From assembly GCA_049644285.1 (NCBI GenBank), contig JBARRP010000107.1:1-64000 (forward strand): a DNA stretch of 64,000 bases, written 5' to 3'. Under the pieces are notes generated by a model. That model was not told the origin of the DNA. It saw only the letters and a list, made by a program, of their open reading frames with translations, and did no database searches. The DNA comes from CAVRXT01 sp049644285 (GTDB taxonomy: Bacteria; Acidobacteriota; Terriglobia; Acidiferrales; UBA7541). Within the stretch, counting starts at the first letter, position 1. Each line of letters starts with the position of its first letter. The position numbers and the translations under genes were made by a program. Below, one piece after another: positions 25,869 through 34,259 of the stretch.

Positions 25869-28130
25869 ATGGAATCCGTAACCGGGCAAACCGTCTCTCA
25901 CTATGTCATAGCTCGCAGGCTTGGCAGCGGCGGTATGGGTGTGGTGTATGAAGCTGAGGACACGCGCCTCGAACGTCATGTTGCCCTGAAGTTCTTGTCA
26001 CAAGAATTAGCGCAGGACGCACATTCACTGGAACGCTTTCAGCGCGAAGCTCGTGCGGCCTCTGCTCTCAATCACCCCAATATCTGCACCGTCTACGCCA
26101 TCGAGCAGCATGAGCGGCAGCACTTCATCGTTATGGAGTTGCTGGAGGGGCAGTCGCTCGCACTGATGATCGGCCGGCGTCCGTTCGAGATCGAGCAGTT
26201 GCTGGCCCTCGCAATCCAGATTGCCGACGCTCTGGAATCGGCACACGCGAAGGGCATCGCGCACCGCGATATCAAACCGGCGAATATATTCGTCACGCCG
26301 CGAGGGCAAGTGAAGATTCTCGATTTCGGGCTGGCCAAGATTGAGGCTTCGCGGTCCCAAATCGATGCCGTAACGCAGGTGGAGACCATGGGGCACGTGG
26401 ACGATCTCACGACACTGGGAACGGCGATCGGCACCGTGTCATACATGTCGCCCGAGCAGGCGCGCGGACAGCTTACCGATTCTCGAACCGACTTGTTCTC
26501 AATGGGAACGGTTCTCTATCAGATGGCGACCGGGCTCCTCCCCTTTCAGGGCGATACCTCGGGCGTGGTTTACGAAGCGATTCTCAACCGCGACCCAGTT
26601 CCGATCATGCAAGTGAGTCCTGCCCTGCCGGCGGGATTCGCTCGCATCGTAGAAAAGGCTCTGGAAAAAGACAGAAATTTACGTTATCAGACCGCCACCG
26701 ACCTAAAGACCGACTTGATCCGGCTCAAGCGTGACATTGATTCCGGTCACAAGCGGGCGGCTGATTCTAGCGAATCGCGCGCGGGAATTGCCAAACAAAG
26801 CGCGAAATCCGTAGCGGTCCTCTATTTCGAGAACCTCAGCGGGGCGAAGGAAGATGAGTACTTTCGCGACGGAATCACCGAAGACATCATCACCGAGCTT
26901 TCCAAGATTAAGGGGTTGAACATCTTCTCGCGCCCGACTGTGCTCGTTTACCGAGACAAGCAGGTGACTCCCGCACAGATTGGGCAACAGCTCAGAGCGT
27001 CGTATGTCTTGGCAGGCAGCCTGCGCCGCTCCGGCAATCGCCTGCGCATCAATACGCAACTGGTGGACACCACCACCGATTTTCCCATCTGGTCCGAGCG
27101 CTACGACCGCGAGATGAAAGACGTCTTCGAAGTGCAGGACGAGATCGCCAGCAAGATCGCCCAAGCGCTACGCATCACCTTGTCCCCGCAGGAGCAGGAA
27201 GCCATTGCCGCAAAACCAACCGACAATCTTCAAGCATACGACCTTTACCTGCGCGGCAAGAGCTACGCACGGCGTCTCCAGCGCCAGGACCTGGAATTCG
27301 CGCTCCAGATGTTTGAGAACGCAGTCATTCTGGATCCGAATTTTGCTCTCGCCTACGCCGCCATCGCCAATGTGTGCGCCCAGAATCATTACAACTACGG
27401 CCGCGACCCCGTTTGGATGGAACGCGCCATGAAGGCATCGGAAACCGCGGTTGTCCTGCGGCCCGATTTGCCGGAGGTGCAGGTGGCCCAAGCTTGGATC
27501 CTTTACGCGAATGGCAAGTACGATGAAAGTGTGGCGGTTGTCCAGAAAGCGATCGACCGCAAGCGCGATTGCGAGGGAGCGTACTACATCCTGGGACGCA
27601 CTTTGTTTTCTTCCGGGCGCTATCAGGAGGTGGCAAACATTGTCGATGCCGCGGTGCAGGCGAGTGGCGACGATTACAACATCTACGTTCCGATCATGAA
27701 TGCGCTCGGAGCTTTGGGAAAGGAAGAAGCCCTTCGCAATCTCCGGCAGCAGCGCGTCGCCGCGCTGGAACGACATCTACATCAGGTGCCCGAAGACGCT
27801 CGCGCACGCATTCTTCTGGCGGGAGATTATGCCCAAATGAATCGGCTGGAAGAGGCGGTTCGCGAAACGAATCTCGCCATCACCCTTCGCCCAAACGAGG
27901 CCACTGTGCTGTACAACGCCGCATGCGTCTTCTGCCAGATGAAGAGGAAGCCGGAGGCTTCGGAAGCCCTTCGCAAGGCCTGGGAAGCTGGTTTCAAGGA
28001 CCCGGATTGGGCGCGCCGTGATCCCGACCTCGCTCTCCTGCACGGTGATCCGGAATTCGAGCGACTCTATCCTGAAAAGGCCGCGTCCACCGAGCGCTCA
28101 GCAGCCGCTCAGAAGCTCAGCGCATCGTAA
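25869..28130 (+). CDS. Ser/Thr protein kinase with TolB-like and TPR domains
   Basis: 753 residues from ATG 25869; an upstream in-frame extension of 16 residues is not conserved. Kinase domain about 12-285: LGSGGMGVVYEA, VALK with Lys 41, HRDIKPANIF, DFGLAK and GTVSYMSPEQARG. Next comes a TolB-like domain (VAVLYFENLSGAKEDEYFRDG through WSERYDREMKDVFEVQDEIA), then tetratricopeptide repeats to the end (for example ILDPNFALAYAAIANVC). The architecture is the same as that of the kinase at 15603-17963. No transmembrane segment was seen. Substrate proteins are unknown; such kinases are numerous in this phylum and rarely linked to their neighbours. Confidence 0.9.
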   Translation: MESVTGQTVSHYVIARRLGSGGMGVVYEAEDTRLERHVALKFLSQELAQDAHSLERFQREARAASALNHPNICTVYAIEQHERQHFIVMELLEGQSLALMIGRRPFEIEQLLALAIQIADALESAHAKGIAHRDIKPANIFVTPRGQVKILDFGLAKIEASRSQIDAVTQVETMGHVDDLTTLGTAIGTVSYMSPEQARGQLTDSRTDLFSMGTVLYQMATGLLPFQGDTSGVVYEAILNRDPVPIMQVSPALPAGFARIVEKALEKDRNLRYQTATDLKTDLIRLKRDIDSGHKRAADSSESRAGIAKQSAKSVAVLYFENLSGAKEDEYFRDGITEDIITELSKIKGLNIFSRPTVLVYRDKQVTPAQIGQQLRASYVLAGSLRRSGNRLRINTQLVDTTTDFPIWSERYDREMKDVFEVQDEIASKIAQALRITLSPQEQEAIAAKPTDNLQAYDLYLRGKSYARRLQRQDLEFALQMFENAVILDPNFALAYAAIANVCAQNHYNYGRDPVWMERAMKASETAVVLRPDLPEVQVAQAWILYANGKYDESVAVVQKAIDRKRDCEGAYYILGRTLFSSGRYQEVANIVDAAVQASGDDYNIYVPIMNALGALGKEEALRNLRQQRVAALERHLHQVPEDARARILLAGDYAQMNRLEEAVRETNLAITLRPNEATVLYNAACVFCQMKRKPEASEALRKAWEAGFKDPDWARRDPDLALLHGDPEFERLYPEKAASTERSAAAQKLSAS

Positions 28131-28149
28131 CGCGGGCCGCGCGTCTCCG

Positions 28150-28218
28150 CTAGCGGCGCGCTACGGCCTTTTGCAGCACGCGATCGACGATCGACTTGAA
28201 CTCGGCGTCGGTCAGCAG
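28150..28218 (-). pseudogene. 3' tail of a duplicated HMGL-type gene
   Basis: Reading leftward, 22 codons give LLTDAEFKSIVDRVLQKAVA-RR and a TAG stop. This is nearly the C-terminus of the intact gene at 32276-33511 (LLTEAEFKSIVDRVLQKAAARR). The 32 bp that include the stop codon and the bases after it (28131-28162) are identical to 32257-32288. Homology ends abruptly at about 28218. It is therefore a leftover of a second copy, or a partial duplication. Confidence 0.7.
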
Positions 28219-28798
28219 GTCATGGGAGAGCCCGAACTTCTAACCCTTCGACCCGTACCTGCCTTGTCGTGATCCGTCGGCGCCGGAATGCGGGCGCAAT
28301 ACAGCCATTGCCCTAAGGCGTAAATCGGCCAGTTTCGCCCGAGTAACGGCGTATCCGGCAACAACCAGCGTGGAAGTTTCCGATTGCACGACGACAGGAC
28401 ACCCACCTCTCGGAGCCGTCTTTTCAAATACCGTTCCAGCCGGCCTCGGATCAACACGCAGCATTGCTCGTTGAGCCCGTTACCGCCATAAAGACAAACG
28501 CGTTCGCTGCATCGCAAGCAGCCGTAGTGAGCTTTTGATGACGAAGACCTTGCGCCCGTGGCAACTCGACAATTACGGAGATGACCCTTCATTCATTTCT
28601 ATCGTCCGAGCGTTGCAGGCCGGCACGCGGGACGAATCCTTCAAAGCGCCTCCGAGTGAAACTTCCTTTCCGTTTGGGAATCAGATGATCGGGTCTCCTG
28701 CTGGAGCTAATGATGGAGTATTCGTCCCATGCCCTCTCTGTCGAGCGAACCCTTGACGAATTACACAGAGCGGGATTCAATCCCTGGGGGAGATGAAA
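28219..28798. other. Unassigned intergenic stretch
   Basis: 580 bp between the truncated HMGL tail and the sulfite-oxidase-like gene. Two overlapping minus-strand frames (about 28240-28464 and 28212-28592) are open, but neither has a recognisable domain or a good ribosome binding site. The GGGGGAG at 28786-28792 is the ribosome binding site for the next gene. Confidence 0.4.
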
Positions 28799-29518
28799 AT
28801 GGCTGACCCTCCGCAAGCGTCGAAGATGAAGTCCCTCAGCCGACGCGAACTCTTGAAACTATCTCCGCTTCTGTTGGCTGGCGCGTTTGTGGTTCCCAAG
28901 TTTCGTGATCCGCTCCTGGAAGCGGGCGTTCGATTCAGCGACTGGGCGTCCGCCGGATGGTTTCGGCGGAATCACTTGGCCCCCACGTATGCCGACAGCG
29001 CGCTCACTCCTCTCGACAGGTTCTACGTCAATACTTACGACGTGGATGACCCCGGGGTGGATCTCGACAAGTGGACGCTCACGGTGACCGGCGACGTCGA
29101 CCGGCCGGGTCGATACACCCTCGCGGAGATTCAGTCTCTGCCGAAACTAACTCAGAACACGCGGCACGTCTGCGTCGAGGGATGGGACGTGATTGGGAGA
29201 TTTGGCGGGGCTCGCGTCTCGGATTTTCTCCAGCTCGCGGGCGCGAGTCTAAACGCGAAGTTCCTCTACTTCGAGTGCGCCGACGATTATTACGAATCGC
29301 TCGACATGGCCTCGGCGCTGCATCCGCAATCGCTGCTGTGCTACGAGATGTACGACCGGCCGCTCACGCGCGAGCACGGCGCGCCGCTTCGACTCTGCGT
29401 GCCCACGAAGATCGGCTACAAACAAGCCAAGTACTTGACGAGCCTGCGGGTGACCGACGTCGTCCCGAAGGCTGGTTATTGGGAGGACCAGGACTACCCC
29501 GCGTATTACGGGCTGTAG
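28799..29518 (+). CDS. Tat-exported molybdopterin oxidoreductase (sulfite oxidase fold)
   Basis: 239 residues from ATG 28799, which lies 6 nt after GGGGGAG; ATG 28793 is too close to it. The N-terminus SRRELLKLSPLLLAGAFVVP is a twin-arginine signal, so the enzyme is folded in the cytoplasm and exported. The molybdenum-binding domain contains the key Cys in RHVCVEGWDVIGRF, plus LDRFYVNTYDVDDP near the front and GAPLRLCVPTKIGYKQAK near the back. Size and lack of a dimerisation domain put it with MsrP/YedY-like enzymes. The adjacent cytochrome b gene (15 nt downstream) would be its membrane electron partner. Physiological substrate is open: methionine sulfoxide, sulfite or another oxo compound. 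Confidence 0.85.
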   Translation: MADPPQASKMKSLSRRELLKLSPLLLAGAFVVPKFRDPLLEAGVRFSDWASAGWFRRNHLAPTYADSALTPLDRFYVNTYDVDDPGVDLDKWTLTVTGDVDRPGRYTLAEIQSLPKLTQNTRHVCVEGWDVIGRFGGARVSDFLQLAGASLNAKFLYFECADDYYESLDMASALHPQSLLCYEMYDRPLTREHGAPLRLCVPTKIGYKQAKYLTSLRVTDVVPKAGYWEDQDYPAYYGL

Positions 29519-29533
29519 ACCGTGCGCATTTCG

Positions 29534-30238
29534 ATGACAGAATCCAACTCCACGACAGTTCCGATTGCGGTTTCCGAGGCCCCCGAAAGGAAGTTCCGAG
29601 TGGTCTACGAGCATCCGTGGGCTGTGCGCTTCTGCCATTGGCTAAACACTGCGTCGCTCTTTGTGATGGTCGCGAGCGGTCTGCGCATCTTTCGCGCATT
29701 CCCGAGCTTTGGCGCGAAGGTCCCGCAGCACAATTTGCTGAATGTTCCGCCCTCGCTGACATTGGGCGGCTGGCTCGGCGGCGCGCTGCAATGGCACATC
29801 ACATTCGCGTGGATCTACGTGGTCACGGGCGTCCTCTATCTAGCGTATCAGATCATCTCGGGGAACTTTCGGCAGGTTGTTTTTGCGCCAAGGGACGTGC
29901 GGGGCGTATGGCCAATGACTCGCTACTATTTCTTTTTCGGGCGCAAGCCGCAACAGACGGAGGCGTACAACCCTCTGCAGAAGATGGCCTACACTTCGGC
30001 GATTTTGCTGGGTTTGCTTTCCGTGCTCACGGGAATCGTCCTCTACAATCCCGTGCAATTTTCCTTCCTGGGCTCGCTGATGGGCGGGTTCCATTGGGCG
30101 CGGGTCTGGCATTTCAGCGTGTTGTGCGCCCTCCTGCTATTCGTTGTGGGCCACTTGATCATGGTGATTCTGCACGGATGGAACAATTTCATGTCGATGG
30201 TCACCGGTTGGAAACGCAACCCGGAGTATTTGCCGTAG
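29534..30238 (+). CDS. Membrane cytochrome b (Ni/Fe-hydrogenase b type)
   Basis: 234 residues from ATG 29534 (GTG 29522 is an alternative). Four strongly hydrophobic segments carry the likely haem ligands: RFCHWLNTASLFVMVASGLR, LQWHITFAWIYVVTGVLY, a third segment SAILLGLLSVLTGIVLY, and WHFSVLCALLLFVVGHLIMV with a following HGW. This is the di-haem cytochrome b561 fold used by hydrogenases, formate dehydrogenases and some sulfite-oxidase-like enzymes. It follows the molybdoenzyme gene by 15 nt, so the pair likely transfers electrons between the quinone pool and the periplasmic enzyme. Confidence 0.85.
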   Translation: MTESNSTTVPIAVSEAPERKFRVVYEHPWAVRFCHWLNTASLFVMVASGLRIFRAFPSFGAKVPQHNLLNVPPSLTLGGWLGGALQWHITFAWIYVVTGVLYLAYQIISGNFRQVVFAPRDVRGVWPMTRYYFFFGRKPQQTEAYNPLQKMAYTSAILLGLLSVLTGIVLYNPVQFSFLGSLMGGFHWARVWHFSVLCALLLFVVGHLIMVILHGWNNFMSMVTGWKRNPEYLP

Positions 30239-30251
30239 CGGCCGAAAGCTA

Positions 30252-30947
30252 TTGAAGCCCGAGGCGGTACGAAGTCGAGACCAGTCCGAAACACAAGTTA
30301 CGGGTGTGGCTCGACCTGGCCCCAGCCGCGAGCAGGAAGCCGCTCTGATCGACTGTATCCAGCGCGGCGAAAAGGAATTGTTCTACCAGTTGATTCAGCC
30401 GTACGAGAGGCGGGTCTATGTGATCGCCTTTACGATTCTGAGGAACGAAGCGGATGCGGAAGAGGTGGCGCAGGAAGCCTTTCTGAAGGCATTCAAGTAT
30501 CTTGAGCAGTTCCGGGCCGAATCACGTTTCAGCACATGGCTGATCCAAGTGGCTATCAATGAGGCGCGCATGTTGCAGCGAAAGAGCCATCTCGAAATCA
30601 TGAGACCGATCGAAGACCAGGAAAATGAAGACGGAACGTACACACCGAGAGATTTCACGGACTGGCGGGAGATTCCGTCGGAAGCGCTTGAACGCAAGGA
30701 AATCCGGGAGAAGCTTGTTGCGGCGCTCGGCTCGCTCGCGCAGAAATATCGCGAGGTGTTTGTCCTACGGGACGTCGAGCACATGAGCATCGAAGAAACA
30801 TCCCAGGCTCTCGGGATCTCGACTGGCGCAGTAAAAACACGTTTGCTGCGCGCGCGTATGATGCTGCGCGACCTTCTCTCGCCCGGATTTGAAGACGTCC
30901 GGGCAGGTCATTCGCAGATTCCGAAGGGGATAAAACCATGGTCATGA
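30252..30947 (+). CDS. ECF-type RNA polymerase sigma factor
   Basis: 231 residues if started at TTG 30252; GTG 30306 would remove an unconserved N-terminal tail and is equally possible. Region 2 is clear: ERRVYVIAFTILRNEADAEE, VAQEAFLKAFKYLEQFR and STWLIQVAINEARM. Region 4 includes YREVFVLRDVEHMSIEETSQ and LGISTGAVKTRLLRAR, a helix-turn-helix. It overlaps the next gene, an anti-sigma factor, by 10 nt, the usual arrangement for SigE/RpoE-like pairs. Following the periplasmic molybdoenzyme pair, it may respond to envelope oxidative damage; this is inferred from gene order only. Confidence 0.9.
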   Translation: MKPEAVRSRDQSETQVTGVARPGPSREQEAALIDCIQRGEKELFYQLIQPYERRVYVIAFTILRNEADAEEVAQEAFLKAFKYLEQFRAESRFSTWLIQVAINEARMLQRKSHLEIMRPIEDQENEDGTYTPRDFTDWREIPSEALERKEIREKLVAALGSLAQKYREVFVLRDVEHMSIEETSQALGISTGAVKTRLLRARMMLRDLLSPGFEDVRAGHSQIPKGIKPWS

Positions 30948-31531
30948 AGTGTGAAGATGTCTGGCGCGAGATTTCAAATTACATCGAGGGCGACCTTGAC
31001 CGGAAGATGAATCTCGCGATGGAAGAGCATTTTGCGCAGTGCAGCAATTGCAAAGCGGTTCTGGACGGCATGCGTAACGTTGTTCAAGTATACGGTGACA
31101 ACCGATTGGTCACGGTGCCCGCCGGCTTTTATCCACGTTTACACCGCCGCCTCGCCGATAAAGTCGCAGGGCCAAAGGGCTCGGCAGTCCCCTGGTTGGT
31201 CTCGCTCGCTGCGACCGGGTTGCTGGCCGCGTCGGTGTTGCTCGCGACGGTGCGTGAGGGCACCGTTCTTCCGCAGCGGTCGGTGATGAGCCAGCCGACA
31301 CGTCGTTTGCCCCAGCATCTCGTCGCCGTCGTGGACGCCGGCAAGAAGTATCACGTCCCAGGTTGCGAGTATATGCACGGGAAGTATCACCTGGTCCCGG
31401 CCGAAGAAGCGGTACGCGAAGGCTATACACCTTGCGTCCGCTGCATGGGGGAGGCGCTTCGCAGAGCTGCCAATGATGCGACCGTCTTTGAGGGAGAACA
31501 AGTCGCGCAGGACTTGCCGAACAAGAGGTGA
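30938..31531 (+). CDS. Zinc-finger anti-sigma factor with second metal motif
   Basis: 197 residues from ATG 30938, overlapping the sigma gene. The N-terminal anti-sigma zinc domain is shown by MEEHFAQCSNCKAVLDGM (H-x3-C-x2-C). One membrane helix follows (PWLVSLAATGLLAASVLL, about 85-105). The outer part ends with KYHVPGCEYMHG and YTPCVRCMG, a His/Cys-rich segment like the Ada-type metal-binding repeats found in secreted nucleases and some anti-sigma factors. An outer thiol-metal site suggests redox or metal sensing, relayed to the cytoplasmic zinc domain that holds the sigma factor. The sensing role is inference. Confidence 0.85.
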   Translation: MVMKCEDVWREISNYIEGDLDRKMNLAMEEHFAQCSNCKAVLDGMRNVVQVYGDNRLVTVPAGFYPRLHRRLADKVAGPKGSAVPWLVSLAATGLLAASVLLATVREGTVLPQRSVMSQPTRRLPQHLVAVVDAGKKYHVPGCEYMHGKYHLVPAEEAVREGYTPCVRCMGEALRRAANDATVFEGEQVAQDLPNKR

Positions 31532-31570
31532 AGCAGTTTGAACCGAAGGGGAATCAACTAGGAAGCGAAT

Positions 31571-31619
31571 CGCCCGAGCAGCTGCTTAATGTAAGAAGTC
31601 CGAGGCAGCCGCCCGGGCG
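31571..31619. terminator. Interrupted hairpin between convergent genes
   Basis: CGCCCG (31571-31576) pairs with CGGGCG (31614-31619), and inside it GCTGC (31581-31585) pairs with GCAGC (31605-31609). It lies between the convergent anti-sigma and MxKDx genes and could stop transcription from either side. The internal loop weakens the call. Confidence 0.4.
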
Positions 31620-31637
31620 TTAAGAATTGAGCGAAGT

Positions 31638-31916
31638 TTAGCTCTGCGGCTTGTCCTTCGACATGTCGTCCTTTTTCATGTCGTCGTGCTTCATGCTGTC
31701 GTCTTTCTTCATGTTGTCTTTTTTGTTTTTCTTCGTCTTCTTGGACTTGCTGTCCTTCGACAGGTTGTCCTTGCTCATGTCGTCGTGCTTCATGTTGTCG
31801 TCTTTCTTCATCTGGTCTTGCTGGCTCTCGTCCTGTTGCTGCCGCGGTGCGGCAAAGCTGGGCCCTGCGAGTCCCATGGAACATAGTGCGATCCCTGTGA
31901 TGAGTAGCTTCTTCAT
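31638..31916 (-). CDS. Secreted pentapeptide MxKDx-repeat protein
   Basis: 92 residues from ATG 31916 with AGGAGAAG upstream. A signal peptide (KKLLITGIALCSMGLAGPSF, cleavage after A) precedes a very hydrophilic tail made of imperfect five-residue units such as MKKDD, MKHDD, MSKDN and MSKDK, with almost only K, D, M, S, H, Q and N. This matches the described but functionally unknown MxKDx pentapeptide family. The Met/Asp/His-rich tail could bind metal ions or act as a sacrificial oxidant of periplasmic methionine-oxidising agents, which would fit the MsrP-like enzyme nearby, but that is speculation. Confidence 0.75.
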   Translation of the reverse strand: MKKLLITGIALCSMGLAGPSFAAPRQQQDESQQDQMKKDDNMKHDDMSKDNLSKDSKSKKTKKNKKDNMKKDDSMKHDDMKKDDMSKDKPQS

Positions 31917-32102
31917 GTCTTCTCCTTCTCCAATTGGAGTTTGATTTGCGTACCGGCACACGCATTCCCCGGTGCCTCCCTCTGATGTCCGAGGCAAGAG
32001 AAAGTTACAGGAGCTGAACGGTCACTACCGTAGTCACCCTAGGTAAGTAAGACTGGAGATATGGCGAAGCGTTCGCTGATGTGCGCGGTGACGGCGCACT
32101 CT

Positions 32103-32137
32103 CCAGAAACTAAACGCGTAACTCGTTTAGTTTCTGG
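32103..32137. repeat. Perfect 14-bp inverted repeat
   Basis: CCAGAAACTAAACG at 32103-32116 and its exact complement CGTTTAGTTTCTGG at 32124-32137 are separated by 7 nt. It stands alone in the divergent/non-coding stretch between the MxKDx gene and the HMGL-type gene and has no T tract on either side. Its AT content contrasts with its surroundings. It could be a binding site, an RNA hairpin or a mobile-element scar. Confidence 0.6.
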
Positions 32138-32275
32138 CACTACTGACGAGCCGCAGGGCCGTCATTTGCTCGGAAGAAATCTTGCCACTTGTCCGTATAA
32201 CGGGCAGTGCTTTAAAAACAAATTACGGCATCACCGAAGGGAAATAACCACGACTGCGCGGGCCGCGCGTCTCCG

Positions 32276-33511
32276 CTAGCGGCGCGCTGCCGCCTTCTGC
32301 AGAACCCGGTCCACGATTGACTTGAACTCCGCCTCGGTCAGCAGGCCTTTCTTCTCGAACGACTTTGCCTTGACCTGTTGCAACATGGCCATGCGCTCTT
32401 CTTCCGTGGCCTTCACGCTCAACTTCTCGCACCATTCCTCGATCGATGGCGGGCCGCTGTTTTTGCCGAGCACGATTGACACCGGCTTCTGCCCCACCAG
32501 GTCTGGCGCAAATGGAACGTATTCGAGCGGATGCTCCCGGCGTGCGAGACGCACCCAGCCCGCGATGATTCCAGACTCCACCTCATAGAGCTTATCGCCC
32601 ACGATGGGACGGTTGGGGGGAATGGTCACTTTGGCACGTTCGAGAACGAAGCGCGAGACTTCGCACAGTTTCTCGGTACGAATTCCCAAGTTCACTCCGT
32701 AGAGGCACAGCAGCGACATAACCACGTCTTCCATAGGGACGTTTCCGGCCCGCTCGCCGACGCCGGTGACGGTTGTTTGCGCCACCGAGGCTCCCGCGGC
32801 GAGAGCGTAAATCGTATTCGCCACTCCCAAGCCGAAATCCTGGTGGCAATGAATCTCGACGGGCTTCTTCAAGCGCGCGATCACTTTTTTCACGACGTGA
32901 TAGATCGCTTCCGGCGTGCAGCCCCCCATGGTATCGGCCAGCGTGAAGGCATCCATGTGCCCTTCCGTCGCCACCCGCTCGACCATGTCCAGCAGCCGAT
33001 CGACTTCCGTGCGCGTCGCGTCGATGGTGAAGAAGACGGTGTAGAGGCCGGCTTCTTTCGCCGCCAGCGTGGCCTCGATGGAGGACTTCATCGCCCGCTC
33101 GACGGTCCATCCGTAGGCATTCTTGATCATGTGCTCGCTGGCGGGGATCTCGATCACCACGCCACTGCAGCCACAGGCTTTGACCGTCCTGATCTCGTCG
33201 GCAATGCAGCGGCCAAAGGCAAAAATCTCCGCTTTCAATCCCAGACTGGCGATATCTTGGATCGCGGCCTTGTCCTGTTCCGAGACGGCGGGCATTCCCG
33301 CCTCGATTCGGTGCACTCCCAACGCATCGAGCTGCCTCGCGATCGCGACCTTCTCCTCGCGCCGGAAGACGACGGCGGTCTGCTGCTCGCCGTCACGCAA
33401 AGTGACGTCGTGAATCTTGATCTTGGCAGGAAAAGCGAAATTCTTGCGCACCTCAGGCAAATAACACCAGGGGCTGACAAACCATTTGTCTGTTTTCCAG
33501 GGTTCCGCCAT
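32276..33511 (-). CDS. HMGL-like (isopropylmalate/homocitrate synthase family) enzyme
   Basis: 411 residues; ATG at 33511 follows a GAGG motif. A DRE-TIM metallolyase barrel: DVTLRDGEQQTAV supplies the DRE signature and catalytic Arg, HCHQDFGLGVANT the HxH metal ligands, and GVGERAGNVPMEDV the conserved Gly/Asn loop. There is no C-terminal LeuA-type regulatory domain, so it is closer to homocitrate, citramalate or lyase members than to leucine-regulated LeuA. It would condense or split an acyl-CoA and a 2-oxoacid. The C-terminal 22 codons recur as an isolated fragment at 28150-28218. No leucine genes are adjacent, so the pathway is unknown. Confidence 0.8.
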   Translation of the reverse strand: MAEPWKTDKWFVSPWCYLPEVRKNFAFPAKIKIHDVTLRDGEQQTAVVFRREEKVAIARQLDALGVHRIEAGMPAVSEQDKAAIQDIASLGLKAEIFAFGRCIADEIRTVKACGCSGVVIEIPASEHMIKNAYGWTVERAMKSSIEATLAAKEAGLYTVFFTIDATRTEVDRLLDMVERVATEGHMDAFTLADTMGGCTPEAIYHVVKKVIARLKKPVEIHCHQDFGLGVANTIYALAAGASVAQTTVTGVGERAGNVPMEDVVMSLLCLYGVNLGIRTEKLCEVSRFVLERAKVTIPPNRPIVGDKLYEVESGIIAGWVRLARREHPLEYVPFAPDLVGQKPVSIVLGKNSGPPSIEEWCEKLSVKATEEERMAMLQQVKAKSFEKKGLLTEAEFKSIVDRVLQKAAARR

Positions 33512-34259
33512 ATGACCTCGCTCAAGAAAGTTTACATCGTGTAGCCGAACGAGCAGACTCCAACACTACTCACTGCTTTCAGATTGAATCGCGGATTATA
33601 CACGAGGCGACTTTCTCGCTCCAAGCATCAACGTCGTCTTCGAGTATTGGGTCTGGGAATCCTTTTCTTCCCTTTCGATCCCAAGTCCTGACATACTTCT
33701 GGTCTTCTTCCCCTGCTCCAGAGCGATCAGCGTAACCGGACGAGGTTTGTCTGGGTTGCGATTACCTTGATGAATGCTGTCACTTTGATTGGCAGTGTGA
33801 TCGCTGGTTCCATTGTCGCCGTTGAGTTTGACGTCGTTTACTATCTCTACCAATCATTGCCTTGATGATCGGGCCCGCAGTCTTTCTCTCGTTGATCCTA
33901 TGCCTTGTGGGGGTGAGGCGCCGTGAGCTCCTTCGCAACAACTTTTTGGCTAGCATTGGTTTTCTGGGCGATGATCGATCTCCTGCTCTTCCGTTTCTGG
34001 CCCCCGCGGGGGTTGCGTCTGGGACCTCCGAACGATTCCTTGGTAAAGCCAAATCCGCGCCCTGATAGTTCCCCTTGAATCCCAATCGAGCGAGACGCAA
34101 GCGATTAGTCCCGACAAACCCGCTTTCAGCAAACTGGCCCGCCACCCGTCTTCAGGGTGTTTCTAGCGGGCGGGGGAAAGGGCCGGTTCTACTCCAGAAT
34201 GATCTGCCACTCGACAGGCTGAAGAGACCGAGTGCCCGCAATCCGCCGCCGGAAGATAG
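33512..34259. other. Gene-poor region, possible decayed membrane gene
   Basis: About 750 bp without an identifiable gene. On the plus strand, short frames at roughly 33750-33865 and 33864-33945 encode hydrophobic stretches such as VTLIGSVIAGSIVAV and AVFLSLILCLVGV, broken by stops and frame changes, so an old membrane-protein gene may have decayed here. No repeats or RNA were recognised. Confidence 0.35.

Noticed and set aside
28240..28592. A minus-strand gene between the kinase and the sulfite-oxidase-like enzyme
   Set aside because: Two overlapping frames are open but neither has a domain, ribosome binding site or context support.
32276..33511. 2-isopropylmalate synthase leuA
   Set aside because: Too short for LeuA, no regulatory C-terminal domain and no leuB/C/D neighbours; only the HMGL-like barrel can be claimed.
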